In this document: piece by piece, positions 36,423 to 44,656 of the stretch
Layout: the number at the start of each line of letters is the position of its first letter
How positions within the stretch are numbered: position 1 is the stretch's first letter
Source of the DNA: Sutterella sp.
Lineage (GTDB): Bacteria > Pseudomonadota > Gammaproteobacteria > Burkholderiales > Burkholderiaceae_F
Direction: 5' to 3'
Assembly (NCBI GenBank): GCA_017936545.1
Contig: JAGBFJ010000053.1
Coordinates: 1 to 44,656, forward strand
DNA: 44,656 nt
Notes under the pieces: model-generated
Told to the model about the DNA's origin: nothing
Databases searched by the model: none
Seen by the model: only the letters and a program-made list of their open reading frames with translations
Program-made: the position numbers and the translations under genes

Positions 36423-38840
36423 TCAGGCACGCAGACGTGCACCGGCACGTTCGAGAACCTCAACAAGTGCGCGCATCGTACCGTCTGCCTCAAGGTCCGT
36501 CAAGGCTTCTTCACCCGACGAATTGAGTTCAACGGCGAATGCGAGAGACTTTTCGCCGGCCTGTTCGCCCGACGTCGGGCGATAGAGGTCGAAGAGCGAG
36601 AAAGCAGTCAGCGCAGCGAGACGAGGATCGGACACGCGGCCTTCGCTCACGGCATTGAAGAGCTTCTGCACTTCAAAGTCAGCCGGAACGACAACGGCGA
36701 TGTCGCGGTGCATCGGCTGGAACTTGCTCACCGGCGTGTAGCGCGGCAGTTCGAGCGCGAGCAGAGGATCGACTTCGAGCTCGAAGACGACCGGCGCCTT
36801 CGGAAGATCATAATCCTGAGCAAGCTTCGGATGAAGTTCGCCGATGAAGCCGACGCGCTTTTCGCCGATGTAAACGGCAGCCGAGCGGCCCGGATGCAGA
36901 CCCGGGAAGACTTCCTTCACGTAGCGGGCCTTGAGCGGCGCCACGAGACGTTCGATGTCGCCCTTCACGTCGTAGAAGTCGACCGGACGGGGGTCAAGAC
37001 CCCACTGGGCATCGGCAGCCGTGCCGTAGGCGAGGCCGGCGATGTGCTGCGGCTGGCGGACGCCCTTCACGGACCACGGGCCGTCGAGAACGGCGGGATC
37101 CGGGAAGAAGACGCGGCCGAGCTCGAACACGCGGACGCGTTCAGCCTTGCGGTTGAGGTTGTACTTCAGAATATCGACGAGACCGCCGATAAGCTGCGTG
37201 CGCATCACGGAAAGCTGCGAGGCGATCGGGTTCAGGAGACGGATCGGCTGTTCGTTGCCGGCGAAGTCCTTTTCCCAGGCTTCGGGCACGAAGGAGAAGT
37301 TGATCAGTTCCTGATAGCCGAGCACGGCCATTTCGCGGCGAAGCGCGTGAGCCGTACGGGAGGCTTCCTTCGGGCTCTTCATGGCGATGCGGGCCAGCGG
37401 CGGACGATCCGGCAGCTTTTCATAGCCGTACAGACGGGCCACTTCTTCAATCAGGTCCTCTTCGATTTCGATGTCGAAGCGGTGCGTCGGAGACTTGACG
37501 GTGAAGACTTCGCCGTCGAACGTGTAGTCAAAGCCGAGACGCGTGAAGATGTTCTTCATGGCTTCAACGGGGATGTCCAAGCCGACCACCTTGAGGCAGC
37601 GGGAGACGCGCATCGTCACCGGCTTGCGTTCCGGCAGATTCACGATCTGATCGTCGACCGGGCCCACCTTCGTCTCAGGCGTGCCGCAGATATCGAGCAC
37701 GAGACGGGTGATGTATTCCATATGGTCGGCGTTGGAGCCGAAATCGACGCCGCGTTCGAAGCGGTAGGCCGCATCGGTCGAGAAGTTGAGACGGCGGCAG
37801 CGGCCCTGAATGGAGGTCGGATGCCAGAAGGCCGCTTCAATGAAGAGATCCTTCGTGTCTTCAGAAATGGCGCTGGCGTCGCCGCCCATGATGCCGGCGA
37901 TGCATTCCGGACGATCGCCGTCGCAGACAACGCCGAAGTACGGATCGAGATCAACGGTCTGACCGTTGAGAAGCGTCACCTTTTCGCCTTCGCGGGCCCA
38001 GCGGACCGTAATCGCGTCGCCTTCGAGCTTGTCCATGTCGAAGAAGTGCGACGGACGGCCGAGTTCGAGCATGACGTAGTTCGAAATGTCGACGAGCGCG
38101 GAGATGTGACGCTGACCGGCGCGTTCAAGACGGTCGCGCATCCACTGCGGCGTTTCAGCCTTGGCGTTGAGACCGCGGATCACGCGGCCGGTGAAGCGGC
38201 CGCAGAGGTCCGGAGATTCAATGCGAACCGGAAGACGGCATTCGCAGGTCGGAGCCACCTTTTCCATGGAGGGAAGCGTCAGCGGAGCACCCGTCACGGC
38301 ATGCAGGTCGCGGGCTACGCCCGTCACGGACAGCGCGTCGCCGCGGTTCGGCGTGAGCTTGATTTCGATGCGGGCGTCGTCGAGCTTCGCGTATTCGCGA
38401 ATCGACATTCCGATCGGCGCATCGGACGGAAGAATCCAGATGCCGCTGTGATCTTCGCTCGTGCCGAGTTCGCGGGCCGAGCAGAGCATGCCCATCGAGA
38501 CCACGCCGCGGAGCTTGGACTTCTTGATCTTGAAGCCGCCGGGCAGTTCGGCGCCGATCAGCGCACACGGCACCTTGATGCCGGCCTTCACATTGGGCGC
38601 GCCGCAGACGATCTGGAGCACTTCGCCCGTTCCGGCGTTCACTTCGCAGACGTGCAGATGGTCGGAGTTTTCATGATCGCGGCAGGTGAGCACTTCGGCA
38701 ACCACGACACCCGTGAAAGCCGGCGCAACCGAGGTCACTTCCTCAACTTCGAGACCCGCCATGGTGAGCGTTTCGGCAAGATCGTCGGTATTGAGCTGCG
38801 GATTGACGTATTGACGCAGCCACTCTTCTGTAAACAGCAT
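36423..38840 (-). CDS. pheT: Phenylalanine--tRNA ligase beta subunit
   Basis: 805 residues, full length. An N-terminal tRNA-binding fold (about 40-150, VVVAEVLTCRDHENSDHLHVCEVN), the B3/B4 editing domain (about 210-370), B5, the synthetase-like core, and a C-terminal ferredoxin-fold anticodon-binding domain (about 710-805, PMHRDIAVVVP) are in the normal order. With PheS it forms the heterotetramer charging tRNA-Phe. It lies 31 nt downstream of pheS. Confidence 0.97.
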   Translation of the reverse strand: MLFTEEWLRQYVNPQLNTDDLAETLTMAGLEVEEVTSVAPAFTGVVVAEVLTCRDHENSDHLHVCEVNAGTGEVLQIVCGAPNVKAGIKVPCALIGAELPGGFKIKKSKLRGVVSMGMLCSARELGTSEDHSGIWILPSDAPIGMSIREYAKLDDARIEIKLTPNRGDALSVTGVARDLHAVTGAPLTLPSMEKVAPTCECRLPVRIESPDLCGRFTGRVIRGLNAKAETPQWMRDRLERAGQRHISALVDISNYVMLELGRPSHFFDMDKLEGDAITVRWAREGEKVTLLNGQTVDLDPYFGVVCDGDRPECIAGIMGGDASAISEDTKDLFIEAAFWHPTSIQGRCRRLNFSTDAAYRFERGVDFGSNADHMEYITRLVLDICGTPETKVGPVDDQIVNLPERKPVTMRVSRCLKVVGLDIPVEAMKNIFTRLGFDYTFDGEVFTVKSPTHRFDIEIEEDLIEEVARLYGYEKLPDRPPLARIAMKSPKEASRTAHALRREMAVLGYQELINFSFVPEAWEKDFAGNEQPIRLLNPIASQLSVMRTQLIGGLVDILKYNLNRKAERVRVFELGRVFFPDPAVLDGPWSVKGVRQPQHIAGLAYGTAADAQWGLDPRPVDFYDVKGDIERLVAPLKARYVKEVFPGLHPGRSAAVYIGEKRVGFIGELHPKLAQDYDLPKAPVVFELEVDPLLALELPRYTPVSKFQPMHRDIAVVVPADFEVQKLFNAVSEGRVSDPRLAALTAFSLFDLYRPTSGEQAGEKSLAFAVELNSSGEEALTDLEADGTMRALVEVLERAGARLRA

Positions 38841-38871
38841 GTCAGTTATTCCTTATTGGGCTCATCACGGA

Positions 38872-39888
38872 TCAGTTGAACTGGCGCAGGAAGCGCAGAT
38901 CGCCCTCGAAGAAGAGGCGCAGGTCGTCGATGCCGTAGCGAAGCATCGTGAGACGTTCGAGACCGGAGCCGAAGGCAAAGCCCATGTACTTTTCGGGATC
39001 GAGTCCGTAATTGCGCACGACGTTCGGATGCACTTCGCCGGCACCCGAGATTTCAAGCCACTTACCCTTGCGCGGACCGCTCGTAAACATCATGTCAACT
39101 TCGACAGAAGGTTCGGTGAACGGGAAGTAGCTCGGACGGAAGCGAACGATCAGGTCGTCCGTCTCGAAGAAGCGGCGCAGGAAATCGCTGTAGACGCCCT
39201 TCAGGTCCGTGAAGCTCACGTTGTCGCCGATCCACAGGCCTTCAACCTGATGGAACATCGGGGAGTGCGTGGCGTCGGAGTCGACGCGGTACGTGCGGCC
39301 CGGGGCAATCACCTTGATCGGAGCGGCATGCGTGCGGGCATAGCGGACCTGCATCGGAGAGGTATGCGGACGAAGCGGCAGCTGACGGCCTTCTTCGTCG
39401 GCGCGGTCGACGTAGAAGGTATCCTGCATCGAACGGGCAGGATGATTGGGCGGATTGTTGAGCGCCGTAAAGCTAAACCAGTCGCTTTCGATTTCAGGAC
39501 CGTCGGCCACGTCAAAGCCGATCGAGCGGAAAATTTCCTCAATGCGCATCCAGGTGCGCATCACCGGATGAATGCCGCCTTCGGAGCGGAAGCGCCCCGG
39601 CAGCGTCACGTCGATCGATTCGCTCGCGAGCTTCGCCTGAAGGGCGGCCTGAGCGAGCTGTTCGCGGCGGGCGTTGAGAGCCGCTTCCACGGCGGCCTTC
39701 GCCTTATTGATTTCCAGACCGCGGGCGCGGCGTTCTTCCGGCGGAAGCGCACCGAGCTGCTTCATGAGCATGGTCACGGCACCGGTCTTGCCAATGTATT
39801 TAGCCTTAGCGTCCTCAAGGGCGGCAGGCTGTTCGGCCTTGGCAAAGTCCTGACGTGCGGACTCAATGAGTTCGGAAAGATCCTGCAT
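38872..39888 (-). CDS. pheS: Phenylalanine--tRNA ligase alpha subunit
   Basis: 338 residues from [15 protein letters not shown]. An N-terminal coiled coil (about 1-90) precedes the class II core: motif 1 near [14 protein letters not shown], motif 2 in [14 protein letters not shown], motif 3 in [22 protein letters not shown]. It activates phenylalanine. ATG 39888 is preferred to an in-frame TTG at 39906; the ribosome site is weak (GGGA). Unlike the usual order it does not directly follow rplT: a convergent gene and terminator intervene, so pheST needs its own promoter. Confidence 0.97.
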   Translation of the reverse strand: MQDLSELIESARQDFAKAEQPAALEDAKAKYIGKTGAVTMLMKQLGALPPEERRARGLEINKAKAAVEAALNARREQLAQAALQAKLASESIDVTLPGRFRSEGGIHPVMRTWMRIEEIFRSIGFDVADGPEIESDWFSFTALNNPPNHPARSMQDTFYVDRADEEGRQLPLRPHTSPMQVRYARTHAAPIKVIAPGRTYRVDSDATHSPMFHQVEGLWIGDNVSFTDLKGVYSDFLRRFFETDDLIVRFRPSYFPFTEPSVEVDMMFTSGPRKGKWLEISGAGEVHPNVVRNYGLDPEKYMGFAFGSGLERLTMLRYGIDDLRLFFEGDLRFLRQFN

Positions 39889-40313
39889 ATTCACTAATCC
39901 CGACAACTGCTTGATGTTTCAACAAATGATCTGAGGCACGCACTGACACAAGTCCGTGCATGCCGTCCCTCCGCGGCCCGATTCAGGGCCCGGCGGAGTC
40001 GAAATGGGTCTAATCGCCTGTGCCGCAAAGCATCAGACGGTTTCCTCCGGCAAATCGTCCGCTCCGTCTGAACGAACGCCTTGCCGCAGCAAACCGTCAC
40101 ACGCATCCCGGGTGGGCGCGGAATTTTTTATTTTACAACGATTTCCAAGAAAACATCGGGAGAAATCCCCGAAAACCGCTACGGCGCACGGCATTCGCCG
40201 AACGGCTGTGCCGAAGAAGCCGCTACGCCGCCTTTCGTCCCGCCCGGCCCTGTTCCCTCGGCAGACGAAATTGGTAGACTGAACCGATGCCGACTGACGC
40301 CCGGAGGATTCGC
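39889..40313. other. Divergent intergenic region between pheS and the gene at 40314
   Basis: A 425-bp gap. It contains a long-range stem (GACGGTTT 40036-40043 with AAACCGTC 40091-40098), a GC-rich hairpin (39978-39993), and an AT-rich patch at 40121-40137 with TAAAAT on the minus strand (40130-40135) that may be the pheS -10. No phenylalanine-rich leader peptide like pheM was found. Confidence 0.5.
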
Positions 40314-40850
40314 ATGGCCAGGCAAAAGAAACCCCGCAAAAAGAGCTATCGCCCGAAATCCGTATCGGCCATCCATCCGCTTCTGATGCAGCTCCCGATG
40401 CATGACGAGGATGCGAAGTCTCTCGTCGACGAAGCCCGCAGCCATCTCATCAGCATGAGGATGGGCCCCAAGCGCGGTTCGCCGCTCATTCAGCTCATCA
40501 TTGAACTCGGCATTTTCTGGATCCTTGCCGAGAAAACCGAGGAATGCGCGGAAATCCGGACCTTCATCGAGTCCGCTCTCAATGCTGTCCGCAAAGACAT
40601 CCCCGTCCCAGGTCCCCTATCCGATCAGGCGTTCGAGTGCACGGCCGACGCGCTTGAAACCGGGCTCTCCGTGCTGCGCTGTTCGACGCAGGCCGAATTC
40701 AACCGAACGCGCGACTTTCTTCTGGGCGAAAACAGTTTTGCTCTCGTTGACGATCTGATCCGTGAAGCGGTCCGCGTCTTCGGCACCGACGAATGCGATC
40801 CGGCGAGTGAAGCCCGCCCGTCCGCCGCCGGCGACGGCACTGCAGACTGA
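40314..40850 (+). CDS. Protein of unknown function
   Basis: 178 residues. GGAGG 6 nt before ATG 40314 decides the start. The N-terminus is very basic (MARQKKPRKKSYRPKS), followed by a mainly helical body with a hydrophobic stretch (LIQLIIELGIFWILA, about 58-72) too short and isolated for a firm membrane call. The tail is acidic. I do not recognise the family. It is convergent with rplT and lies between rplT and pheS, which are adjacent in most proteobacteria. Confidence 0.75.
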   Translation: MARQKKPRKKSYRPKSVSAIHPLLMQLPMHDEDAKSLVDEARSHLISMRMGPKRGSPLIQLIIELGIFWILAEKTEECAEIRTFIESALNAVRKDIPVPGPLSDQAFECTADALETGLSVLRCSTQAEFNRTRDFLLGENSFALVDDLIREAVRVFGTDECDPASEARPSAAGDGTAD

Positions 40851-40886
40851 GCGGCGCCGATACCGCTTCACAGAAAAACTCAAAAA

Positions 40887-40922
40887 AAAAAGAGATCCGG
40901 CATTGCTGCGGGATCTCTTTTT
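40887..40922. terminator. Strong bidirectional terminator between the unknown gene and rplT
   Basis: A 12-bp perfect stem (AAAAAGAGATCC at 40887-40898 with GGATCTCTTTTT at 40911-40922) flanked by A and T tracts that serve both directions. It ends the thrS-infC-rpmI-rplT transcript. Confidence 0.92.
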
Positions 40923-40986
40923 CGAAGCCTTCGGACAAAAGCCGGCGGATTAAAGCGTCATCCGTCGTTCCGAAAAATGCTTTCTA

Positions 40987-41343
40987 TCAGGCGGCCTGAG
41001 CCTTGACCTGAGCGACGAGGGAGGCGAAGCCTTCCTTGTCGAAGACGGCCATGTCGGCGAGAACCTTGCGGTCCAGACCGATACCGGCCTTCTTCAGGCC
41101 GTTCATGAACACGGAGTACGTCAGGCCGTTGGAACGGGCACCGGCGTTGATACGGGCAATCCACAGACGGCGGAACGTGCCCTTCTTGTCGCGGCGGTCA
41201 CGGTAAGCATACTGACCGGCACGCATAACAGCCTGCTTGGCAACGCGGTAGACGTTGTTGCGGCGGAGGCTGAAGCCCTTGGAAAGGGCGAAAATCTTCT
41301 TATGACGGGCACGAGCCGTCACACCACGCTTAACTCGGGGCAT
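40987..41343 (-). CDS. rplT: 50S ribosomal protein L20
   Basis: 118 residues, standard length. The N-terminus [16 protein letters not shown] and the body [18 protein letters not shown] are canonical. L20 is an early 23S rRNA-binding assembly protein and in other bacteria represses its own operon. It lies 19 nt after rpmI. Confidence 0.98.
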   Translation of the reverse strand: MPRVKRGVTARARHKKIFALSKGFSLRRNNVYRVAKQAVMRAGQYAYRDRRDKKGTFRRLWIARINAGARSNGLTYSVFMNGLKKAGIGLDRKVLADMAVFDKEGFASLVAQVKAQAA

Positions 41344-41362
41344 CTTACTAACTCTCCTTTAA

Positions 41363-41560
41363 TTACGCGTAAGGCAGCATGCGACGCACGGAAGCGATAT
41401 CCGATTCATGGATATCAACCATGCCGCGGAGCTGACGCTTGTTCTTCGTCGTACGGTGGGAGAGAATGTGACGCTTCGTAGCGTGGGCGCGCTTGATCGA
41501 GCCGCTGGCGCGCGGCTTGAAACGCTTGGCCGCAGCGCGCTTGGTTTTCATCTTCGGCAT
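41363..41560 (-). CDS. rpmI: 50S ribosomal protein L35
   Basis: 65 residues: [30 protein letters not shown], and the small basic protein's usual end. It is a structural protein of the large subunit. It lies between infC and rplT as in nearly all bacteria; the 171-nt gap from infC contains a hairpin that may adjust the ratio. Confidence 0.98.
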   Translation of the reverse strand: MPKMKTKRAAAKRFKPRASGSIKRAHATKRHILSHRTTKNKRQLRGMVDIHESDIASVRRMLPYA

Positions 41561-41652
41561 TTGCCGTTACCTCTTTATTTGATGAGCCACAGGCGGTTCC
41601 TCCGAAGGGGAGCAACACTTCTTCAAGCCCGGGTTCACTTGTTATCCGAAAA

Positions 41653-41680
41653 CAACCGGCTGCGTTTGAAGGCAGCCGGT
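41653..41680 (-). terminator. Hairpin between infC and rpmI
   Basis: AACCGGCTGC / GCAGCCGGTT, a 10-bp perfect stem with an 8-nt loop, followed by GTTTT on the minus strand. It probably terminates only part of the transcripts because rpmI has no obvious separate promoter. Confidence 0.6.
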
Positions 41681-41731
41681 TCATCGGGAAAGACGTGATT
41701 CTACCTCAAAATTGAGGCCGTGTGTGAAAAA

Positions 41732-42253
41732 TCACTTCTTCTTTTTAGGAGCCAGCACCATGATCATCTGGCGGCCTTCGAGCTTGGGCTGGTGTTCAAC
41801 CTGCGCTACGTCGGCCAGCTCCGCCTTGATGCGGTCCATCAGATCCATGCCAAACTGCTGATGCGCCATTTCGCGACCGCGATAGCGCAGCGTCACCTTG
41901 GCCTTGTCGCCGTCCGTCAGGAATCGCACCAGGCTGCGGAGCTTCGTCTGGAAGTCGTTTTCGTCCGTCACCGGGCGGAACTTCACTTCCTTCACCTGAA
42001 TCACCTTCTGCTTGGCCTTGGCTTCCTGAGCCTTCTTCTGTTCCTGGTAACGGAACTTGCCGTAATCCATCAGACGGCAGACGGGCGGGTTCGCATTCGG
42101 CGCAATTTCGACGAGGTCGACATCGGCGTCCTCGGCCATGCGCAGTGCTTCCGCGGTGCGGACAATCCCGATCTGGGCGCCATCGACGCCGGTCAGACGG
42201 ACCTCAGGAACTCGGATCTCACCATTGATCCGATGCTTGCGATCTTGAGCTAT
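41732..42253 (-). CDS. infC: Translation initiation factor IF-3, apparent ATA start codon
   Basis: 173 residues. The N-terminal domain (codons reading [15 protein letters not shown] then [14 protein letters not shown]), linker ([16 protein letters not shown]) and C-terminal ribosome-binding domain ending in KKKK are complete. IF-3 keeps 30S subunits free and rejects wrong start codons. The conserved N-terminus extends well beyond the first ATG (42139). The only codon in the right place is ATA 42253-42251, with AGGAG (42261-42265) 7 nt upstream. E. coli infC starts with AUU and is repressed by IF-3 itself; the same logic probably applies. It lies 33 nt after thrS. Confidence 0.95.
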   Translation of the reverse strand: MAQDRKHRINGEIRVPEVRLTGVDGAQIGIVRTAEALRMAEDADVDLVEIAPNANPPVCRLMDYGKFRYQEQKKAQEAKAKQKVIQVKEVKFRPVTDENDFQTKLRSLVRFLTDGDKAKVTLRYRGREMAHQQFGMDLMDRIKAELADVAQVEHQPKLEGRQMIMVLAPKKKK

Positions 42254-42286
42254 GACAGTACTCCTGAAAATGAGTGATCTTTACGG

Positions 42287-44206
42287 TCAGTGCGCAAACT
42301 GGGCGCGGCTTTCGTCTTCAGCCTTGATCATGGCGAGGAAGTCCTCCACCTTGATCACGCCGAGGTTCTTGCCGCCGCGGGCGCGGACCGCCACGGTGCC
42401 GTTCTGCTTTTCCTTCTCGCCGACGACGAGAATGTACGGAATCTTTTGCAGACTAAGCTCGCGAATTTTATAGTTAATCTTTTCGCTGCGCAAATCAGTA
42501 TGAACGCGAACGCGCGCTTCATGCAGCTTGGCAGCAACTTCCTTGGCGTAATCCTGCTGAGCGTCGGTAATGCAGGCTACGGCGCACTGAACCGGCGAGA
42601 GCCAGGTCGGGAAGGCGCCGGCGTACTGTTCGATCAGCATGCCGATCCAGCGTTCAAGCGAACCGAGGATGGCGCGGTGCAGCATCACCGGGATCTTGCG
42701 GGTATTGTCTTCGGCCACGTATTCGGCGCCGAGACGGCCCGGCATCTGGAAGTCGACCTGGATCGTGCCGCACTGCCAGGAGCGGCCGAGGCAGTCCTTG
42801 AGGTGGTATTCGATCTTGGGACCGTAGAAGGCGCCTTCGCCTTCGAGGATCTCATACTTGATGCCGACGGCGTCAAGGCTCTGCATCAGAGCCGCTTCAG
42901 CCTTGTCCCAAACTGCGTCTTCACCGATGCGCATGGCCGGGCGGGTCGCCACCTTGTAGGCGATTTCCGTGAAGCCGAAGTCCTTGTACACGCGCTGAAC
43001 GAGGCGGGTGTAGGCTTCGCATTCCTCAAGAATCTGGTCTTCCGTGCAGAAGATGTGGCCGTCGTCCTGCGTGAAGCCGCGAACGCGCATCAGGCCGTGC
43101 AGCGAACCGGACGGCTCGTTGCGGTGGCACTGGCCGAATTCGCCGATGCGAAGCGGCAGGTCGCGGTAGCTGCGCAGATCCGAATTGAAGATCTGGATAT
43201 GGCCCGGGCAGTTCATGGGCTTGAGCGCGTAGTAGCGGTTTTCGGACTCAGTCGTGAACATGTTTTCACGATACTTGGCCCAGTGACCGGAGCGTTCCCA
43301 GAGCGAACGGTCGAGCAGCTGCGGCGCCTTCACTTCCTGATAGCCGTGGTCCTGATAGACGCGGCGCATGTACTGTTCGATGACCTGCCAGAGGGCCCAG
43401 CCCTTGGCGTGCCAGAAGATCATGCCCGGCGCTTCGTCCTGAAGATGGAAGAGGTCGAGCTCGCGGCCGAGGCGGCGATGGTCGCGCTTTTCCGCTTCTT
43501 CGAGCATCTTGAGATAGGCGGCCTGTTCGTCCTTCGTCGCCCAGGCGGTGCCGTAGATGCGCTGAAGCATTTCGTTCTTCGAGTCGCCGCGCCAGTAGGC
43601 GCCGGCCACCTTCATCAGGCGGTGCACCTTCAGACGGCCCGTCGACGGGACGTGAGGACCGCGGCAGAGGTCGGTGAAGTCGCCCTGACGGTAGAGCGAA
43701 ATCGTTTCGCCGTCGGGAATGGCGGCAATCAGTTCAGCCTTGTACTTTTCGCCGAGACCGAGGAAGAACGCCACGGCGTCGTCGCGGGACATTTCTTCGC
43801 GCACGATCGGCAGATCGCGCTTCACGATTTCGTCCATGCGGGCTTCAATGGCCTTCAGATCTTCGGGCGTGAAGGGGCGGCTGTACGAGAAGTCGTAATA
43901 GAAGCCGTTTTCAATCGCCGGTCCGATCGTGACCTGCGCTTCCGGATAGAGTTCCTTCACGGCCTGAGCCATGAGGTGAGCGGTGGAGTGACGGAGAATT
44001 TCGAGACCGTCTGCATCGCGGCCCGTCACGATAGCGACGGCGGCATCCTGCTCGACTACATAAGACAGATCGACAAGCTTGCCGTCCACACGACCGGCAA
44101 GAGCAGCCTTGGCCAGACCGGCGCCGATGTCGGCGGCGATCTGAGCCACTGTAACAGCACCCGGGAATTCGCGCTTGGAACCGTCGGGAAGGGTAACAGC
44201 AACCAT
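42287..44206 (-). CDS. thrS: Threonine--tRNA ligase
   Basis: 639 residues from [18 protein letters not shown] 7 nt upstream fixes ATG 44206. Domains: TGS (1-61), editing domain with [11 protein letters not shown] and [10 protein letters not shown], class II core with motif 2 [10 protein letters not shown], zinc ligands (the Cys of MNCPGH and later histidines) and motif 3 [14 protein letters not shown], then the anticodon-binding domain. It charges tRNA-Thr. It heads the operon thrS-infC-rpmI-rplT. Its leader carries a threonine-codon leader peptide and an intrinsic terminator that ends 31 nt before the start. Confidence 0.98.
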   Translation of the reverse strand: MVAVTLPDGSKREFPGAVTVAQIAADIGAGLAKAALAGRVDGKLVDLSYVVEQDAAVAIVTGRDADGLEILRHSTAHLMAQAVKELYPEAQVTIGPAIENGFYYDFSYSRPFTPEDLKAIEARMDEIVKRDLPIVREEMSRDDAVAFFLGLGEKYKAELIAAIPDGETISLYRQGDFTDLCRGPHVPSTGRLKVHRLMKVAGAYWRGDSKNEMLQRIYGTAWATKDEQAAYLKMLEEAEKRDHRRLGRELDLFHLQDEAPGMIFWHAKGWALWQVIEQYMRRVYQDHGYQEVKAPQLLDRSLWERSGHWAKYRENMFTTESENRYYALKPMNCPGHIQIFNSDLRSYRDLPLRIGEFGQCHRNEPSGSLHGLMRVRGFTQDDGHIFCTEDQILEECEAYTRLVQRVYKDFGFTEIAYKVATRPAMRIGEDAVWDKAEAALMQSLDAVGIKYEILEGEGAFYGPKIEYHLKDCLGRSWQCGTIQVDFQMPGRLGAEYVAEDNTRKIPVMLHRAILGSLERWIGMLIEQYAGAFPTWLSPVQCAVACITDAQQDYAKEVAAKLHEARVRVHTDLRSEKINYKIRELSLQKIPYILVVGEKEKQNGTVAVRARGGKNLGVIKVEDFLAMIKAEDESRAQFAH

Positions 44207-44236
44207 TTGGTAACCTCGTTTCGTTTTGTACAGACG

Positions 44237-44324
44237 AAAAAAAAGTGCGGACATGAGCCGCACTTTTTTGTCTCGGTCAACTGATGGACAACGTCTCGCT
44301 CACGCCCTCTGATTAAAGAGAGGG
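44237..44324 (-). promoter_or_regulatory. thrS transcription attenuator (competing hairpins and terminator)
   Basis: In transcript order: hairpin 1, CCCTCT (44319-44324) with AGAGGG (44305-44310); antiterminator, GGGCGTGAGC (44298-44307) with GCTCATGTCC (44249-44258), ten pairs including two G-U; terminator, AAAAAAGTGCGG (44258-44269) with CCGCACTTTTTT (44239-44250), with a T run to 44237. Hairpin 1 and the antiterminator share GGG. The antiterminator takes the terminator loop and its top two pairs. No promoter fits between the terminator and thrS, so read-through must be allowed in some condition. Confidence 0.75.
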
Positions 44325-44357
44325 TGTTGTTGTGCGAAAGACCTGCTCAAAGCACAT
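44313..44357 (-). CDS. Putative threonine-rich leader peptide of thrS
   Basis: A 14-codon frame MCFEQVFRTTTPSL ending in TAA. Codons 9-11 are ACA ACA ACA (44325-44333), directly before the codons CCC TCT that form the 5' arm of hairpin 1. A ribosome waiting at these codons for charged tRNA-Thr would cover that arm and favour the antiterminator. The ribosome site is weak (GGGA, 10 nt upstream). The ATG lies 24 nt after the end of tRNA-Val, leaving little room for a separate promoter. The peptide is inferred from position and codons only. Confidence 0.65.
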   Translation of the reverse strand: MCFEQVFRTTTPSL

Positions 44358-44381
44358 TGTCAACAGTTCCCGTAATAATTC

Positions 44382-44458
44382 TGGTAGGCACGATTGGACT
44401 CGAACCAACGACCCCCACCATGTCAAGGTGATGCTCTAACCAACTGAGCTACGTGCCT
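44382..44458 (-). tRNA. tRNA-Val (anticodon GAC), downstream copy
   Basis: 77 nt with encoded CCA. The acceptor AGGCACG pairs with CGUGCCU, D stem GCUC/GAGC, anticodon stem UCACC/GGUGG with loop UUGACAU (anticodon GAC), T loop UUCGAGU. It is identical to the copy at 44559-44635. It is followed after 24 nt by the thrS leader peptide, with no terminator between. Confidence 0.95.
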
Positions 44459-44470
44459 GTCAAGGTTTGA

Positions 44471-44476
44471 ATTATG
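44471..44476 (-). promoter_or_regulatory. Possible -10 of the downstream tRNA-Val
   Basis: CATAAT on the minus strand (in GCATAAT), 12 bp before the tRNA 5' end. The upstream tRNA-Val copy has the same GCATAAT at a matching distance, which supports a promoter function. Confidence 0.45.
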
Positions 44477-44558
44477 CAGGAAGTTTTGCCAAAAAGCAAA
44501 CCGCCTGCTAAACGGCCCCTGAACCGTTTTCACACTGCGCACTTTCCGAAGAAAAGGC

Positions 44559-44635
44559 TGGTAGGCACGATTGGACTCGAACCAACGACCCCCACCATGT
44601 CAAGGTGATGCTCTAACCAACTGAGCTACGTGCCT
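44559..44635 (-). tRNA. tRNA-Val (anticodon GAC), upstream copy
   Basis: 77 nt, identical in sequence to the copy at 44382-44458, with encoded CCA. The 100-bp spacer between the two copies is not conserved with the sequence upstream of this one except for GCATAAT. Confidence 0.95.
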
Positions 44636-44648
44636 GTGTGAGGCACGT

Positions 44649-44654
44649 ATTATG
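44649..44654 (-). promoter_or_regulatory. Possible -10 of the upstream tRNA-Val
   Basis: CATAAT on the minus strand, 13 bp before the tRNA 5' end; the -35 would lie beyond the window edge. Confidence 0.45.
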
Positions 44655-44656
44655 CC

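Noticed and set aside
36708-38879. A 723-codon open frame on the plus strand opposite pheT
   Set aside because: Antisense shadow of pheT with no recognisable domain.
39894-40106. Possible leader peptide for pheS (MRVTVCCGKAFVQ...)
   Set aside because: Only a few Phe codons, not clustered, and no terminator between it and pheS; unlike pheM.
42290-44284. A 664-codon open frame on the plus strand opposite thrS
   Set aside because: It mirrors thrS codon by codon; its translation is low-complexity and rich in Ala, Arg, Val and His with no motif. Long antisense frames are expected in GC-rich genes.
44358-44363. TTGACA just before the leader peptide as a -35
   Set aside because: No -10-like hexamer at 16-18 bp, and transcription would begin inside the leader peptide.
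44207-44381. T-box riboswitch in the thrS leader
   Set aside because: No T-box consensus sequence or specifier-loop architecture; the Thr codons lie in a short open frame instead.

Overview
The window reads as a chromosomal segment of a GC-rich betaproteobacterium. The blocks ndk-rlmN-rodZ-ispG-hisS-yfgM-bamB-der-hfq-hflX, surE-nlpD...rlmD, pstSCAB-phoU-phoBR and thrS-infC-rpmI-rplT / pheST-ihfA-tRNA-Pro are the order typical of Burkholderiales. The loss of neighbours usual in free-living relatives (rpoS, pcm, hflKC), together with a periplasmic asparaginase and an aryl-sulfate sulfotransferase, suggests a gut-associated lineage such as Sutterellaceae. That placement is inference from gene order and content, not from a search.

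Layout. 1-7432 (+): the end of a membrane transporter, a 1611-residue helicase joining an exonuclease-like domain, a RecQ helicase and a UvrD-type helicase, an SDR of the threonine dehydrogenase type, and a periplasmic L-asparaginase. 7669-18008 (-): a long housekeeping block from ndk down to hflX. 18386-18976 (+): an unknown gene. 19046-23222 (-): a GntR regulator with a perfect palindrome at its promoter, rlmD, nlpD and surE. 23384-29581 (-): a complete phosphate system transcribed pstS-pstC-pstA-pstB-phoU-phoB-phoR, with Pho-box-like sites ahead of pstS. 29806-30522 (+): a RibD/dihydrofolate-reductase-like protein. 30604-33837 (-): aryl-sulfate sulfotransferase and an SDF-family symporter. 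34072-35850 (-): a P4-type integrase beside tRNA-Pro(GGG), probably the remains of an island. 35927-44206 (-): ihfA, pheT, pheS, then (after an unrelated convergent gene) rplT, rpmI, infC and thrS. 44313-44656 (-): the thrS leader and two tRNA-Val(GAC) genes.

The most interesting signal is the thrS leader. A 14-codon reading frame containing three consecutive threonine codons (ACA ACA ACA) lies just before a hairpin that competes with a possible antiterminator. A strong intrinsic terminator follows and ends 31 nt before thrS. This is the layout of ribosome-mediated transcription attenuation sensing charged tRNA-Thr, controlling a synthetase operon that also carries infC, rpmI and rplT. infC itself appears to begin with ATA, spaced 7 nt from AGGAG, a weak start of the kind expected for IF3 autocontrol. 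Other points: a 12-bp palindrome shared by the GntR promoter and the region before asparaginase, the RecQ/UvrD fusion, the absence of rpoS from its usual slot, a symporter whose substrate-defining arginine is replaced by glutamate, and an IHF-alpha with an acidic N-terminal extension.
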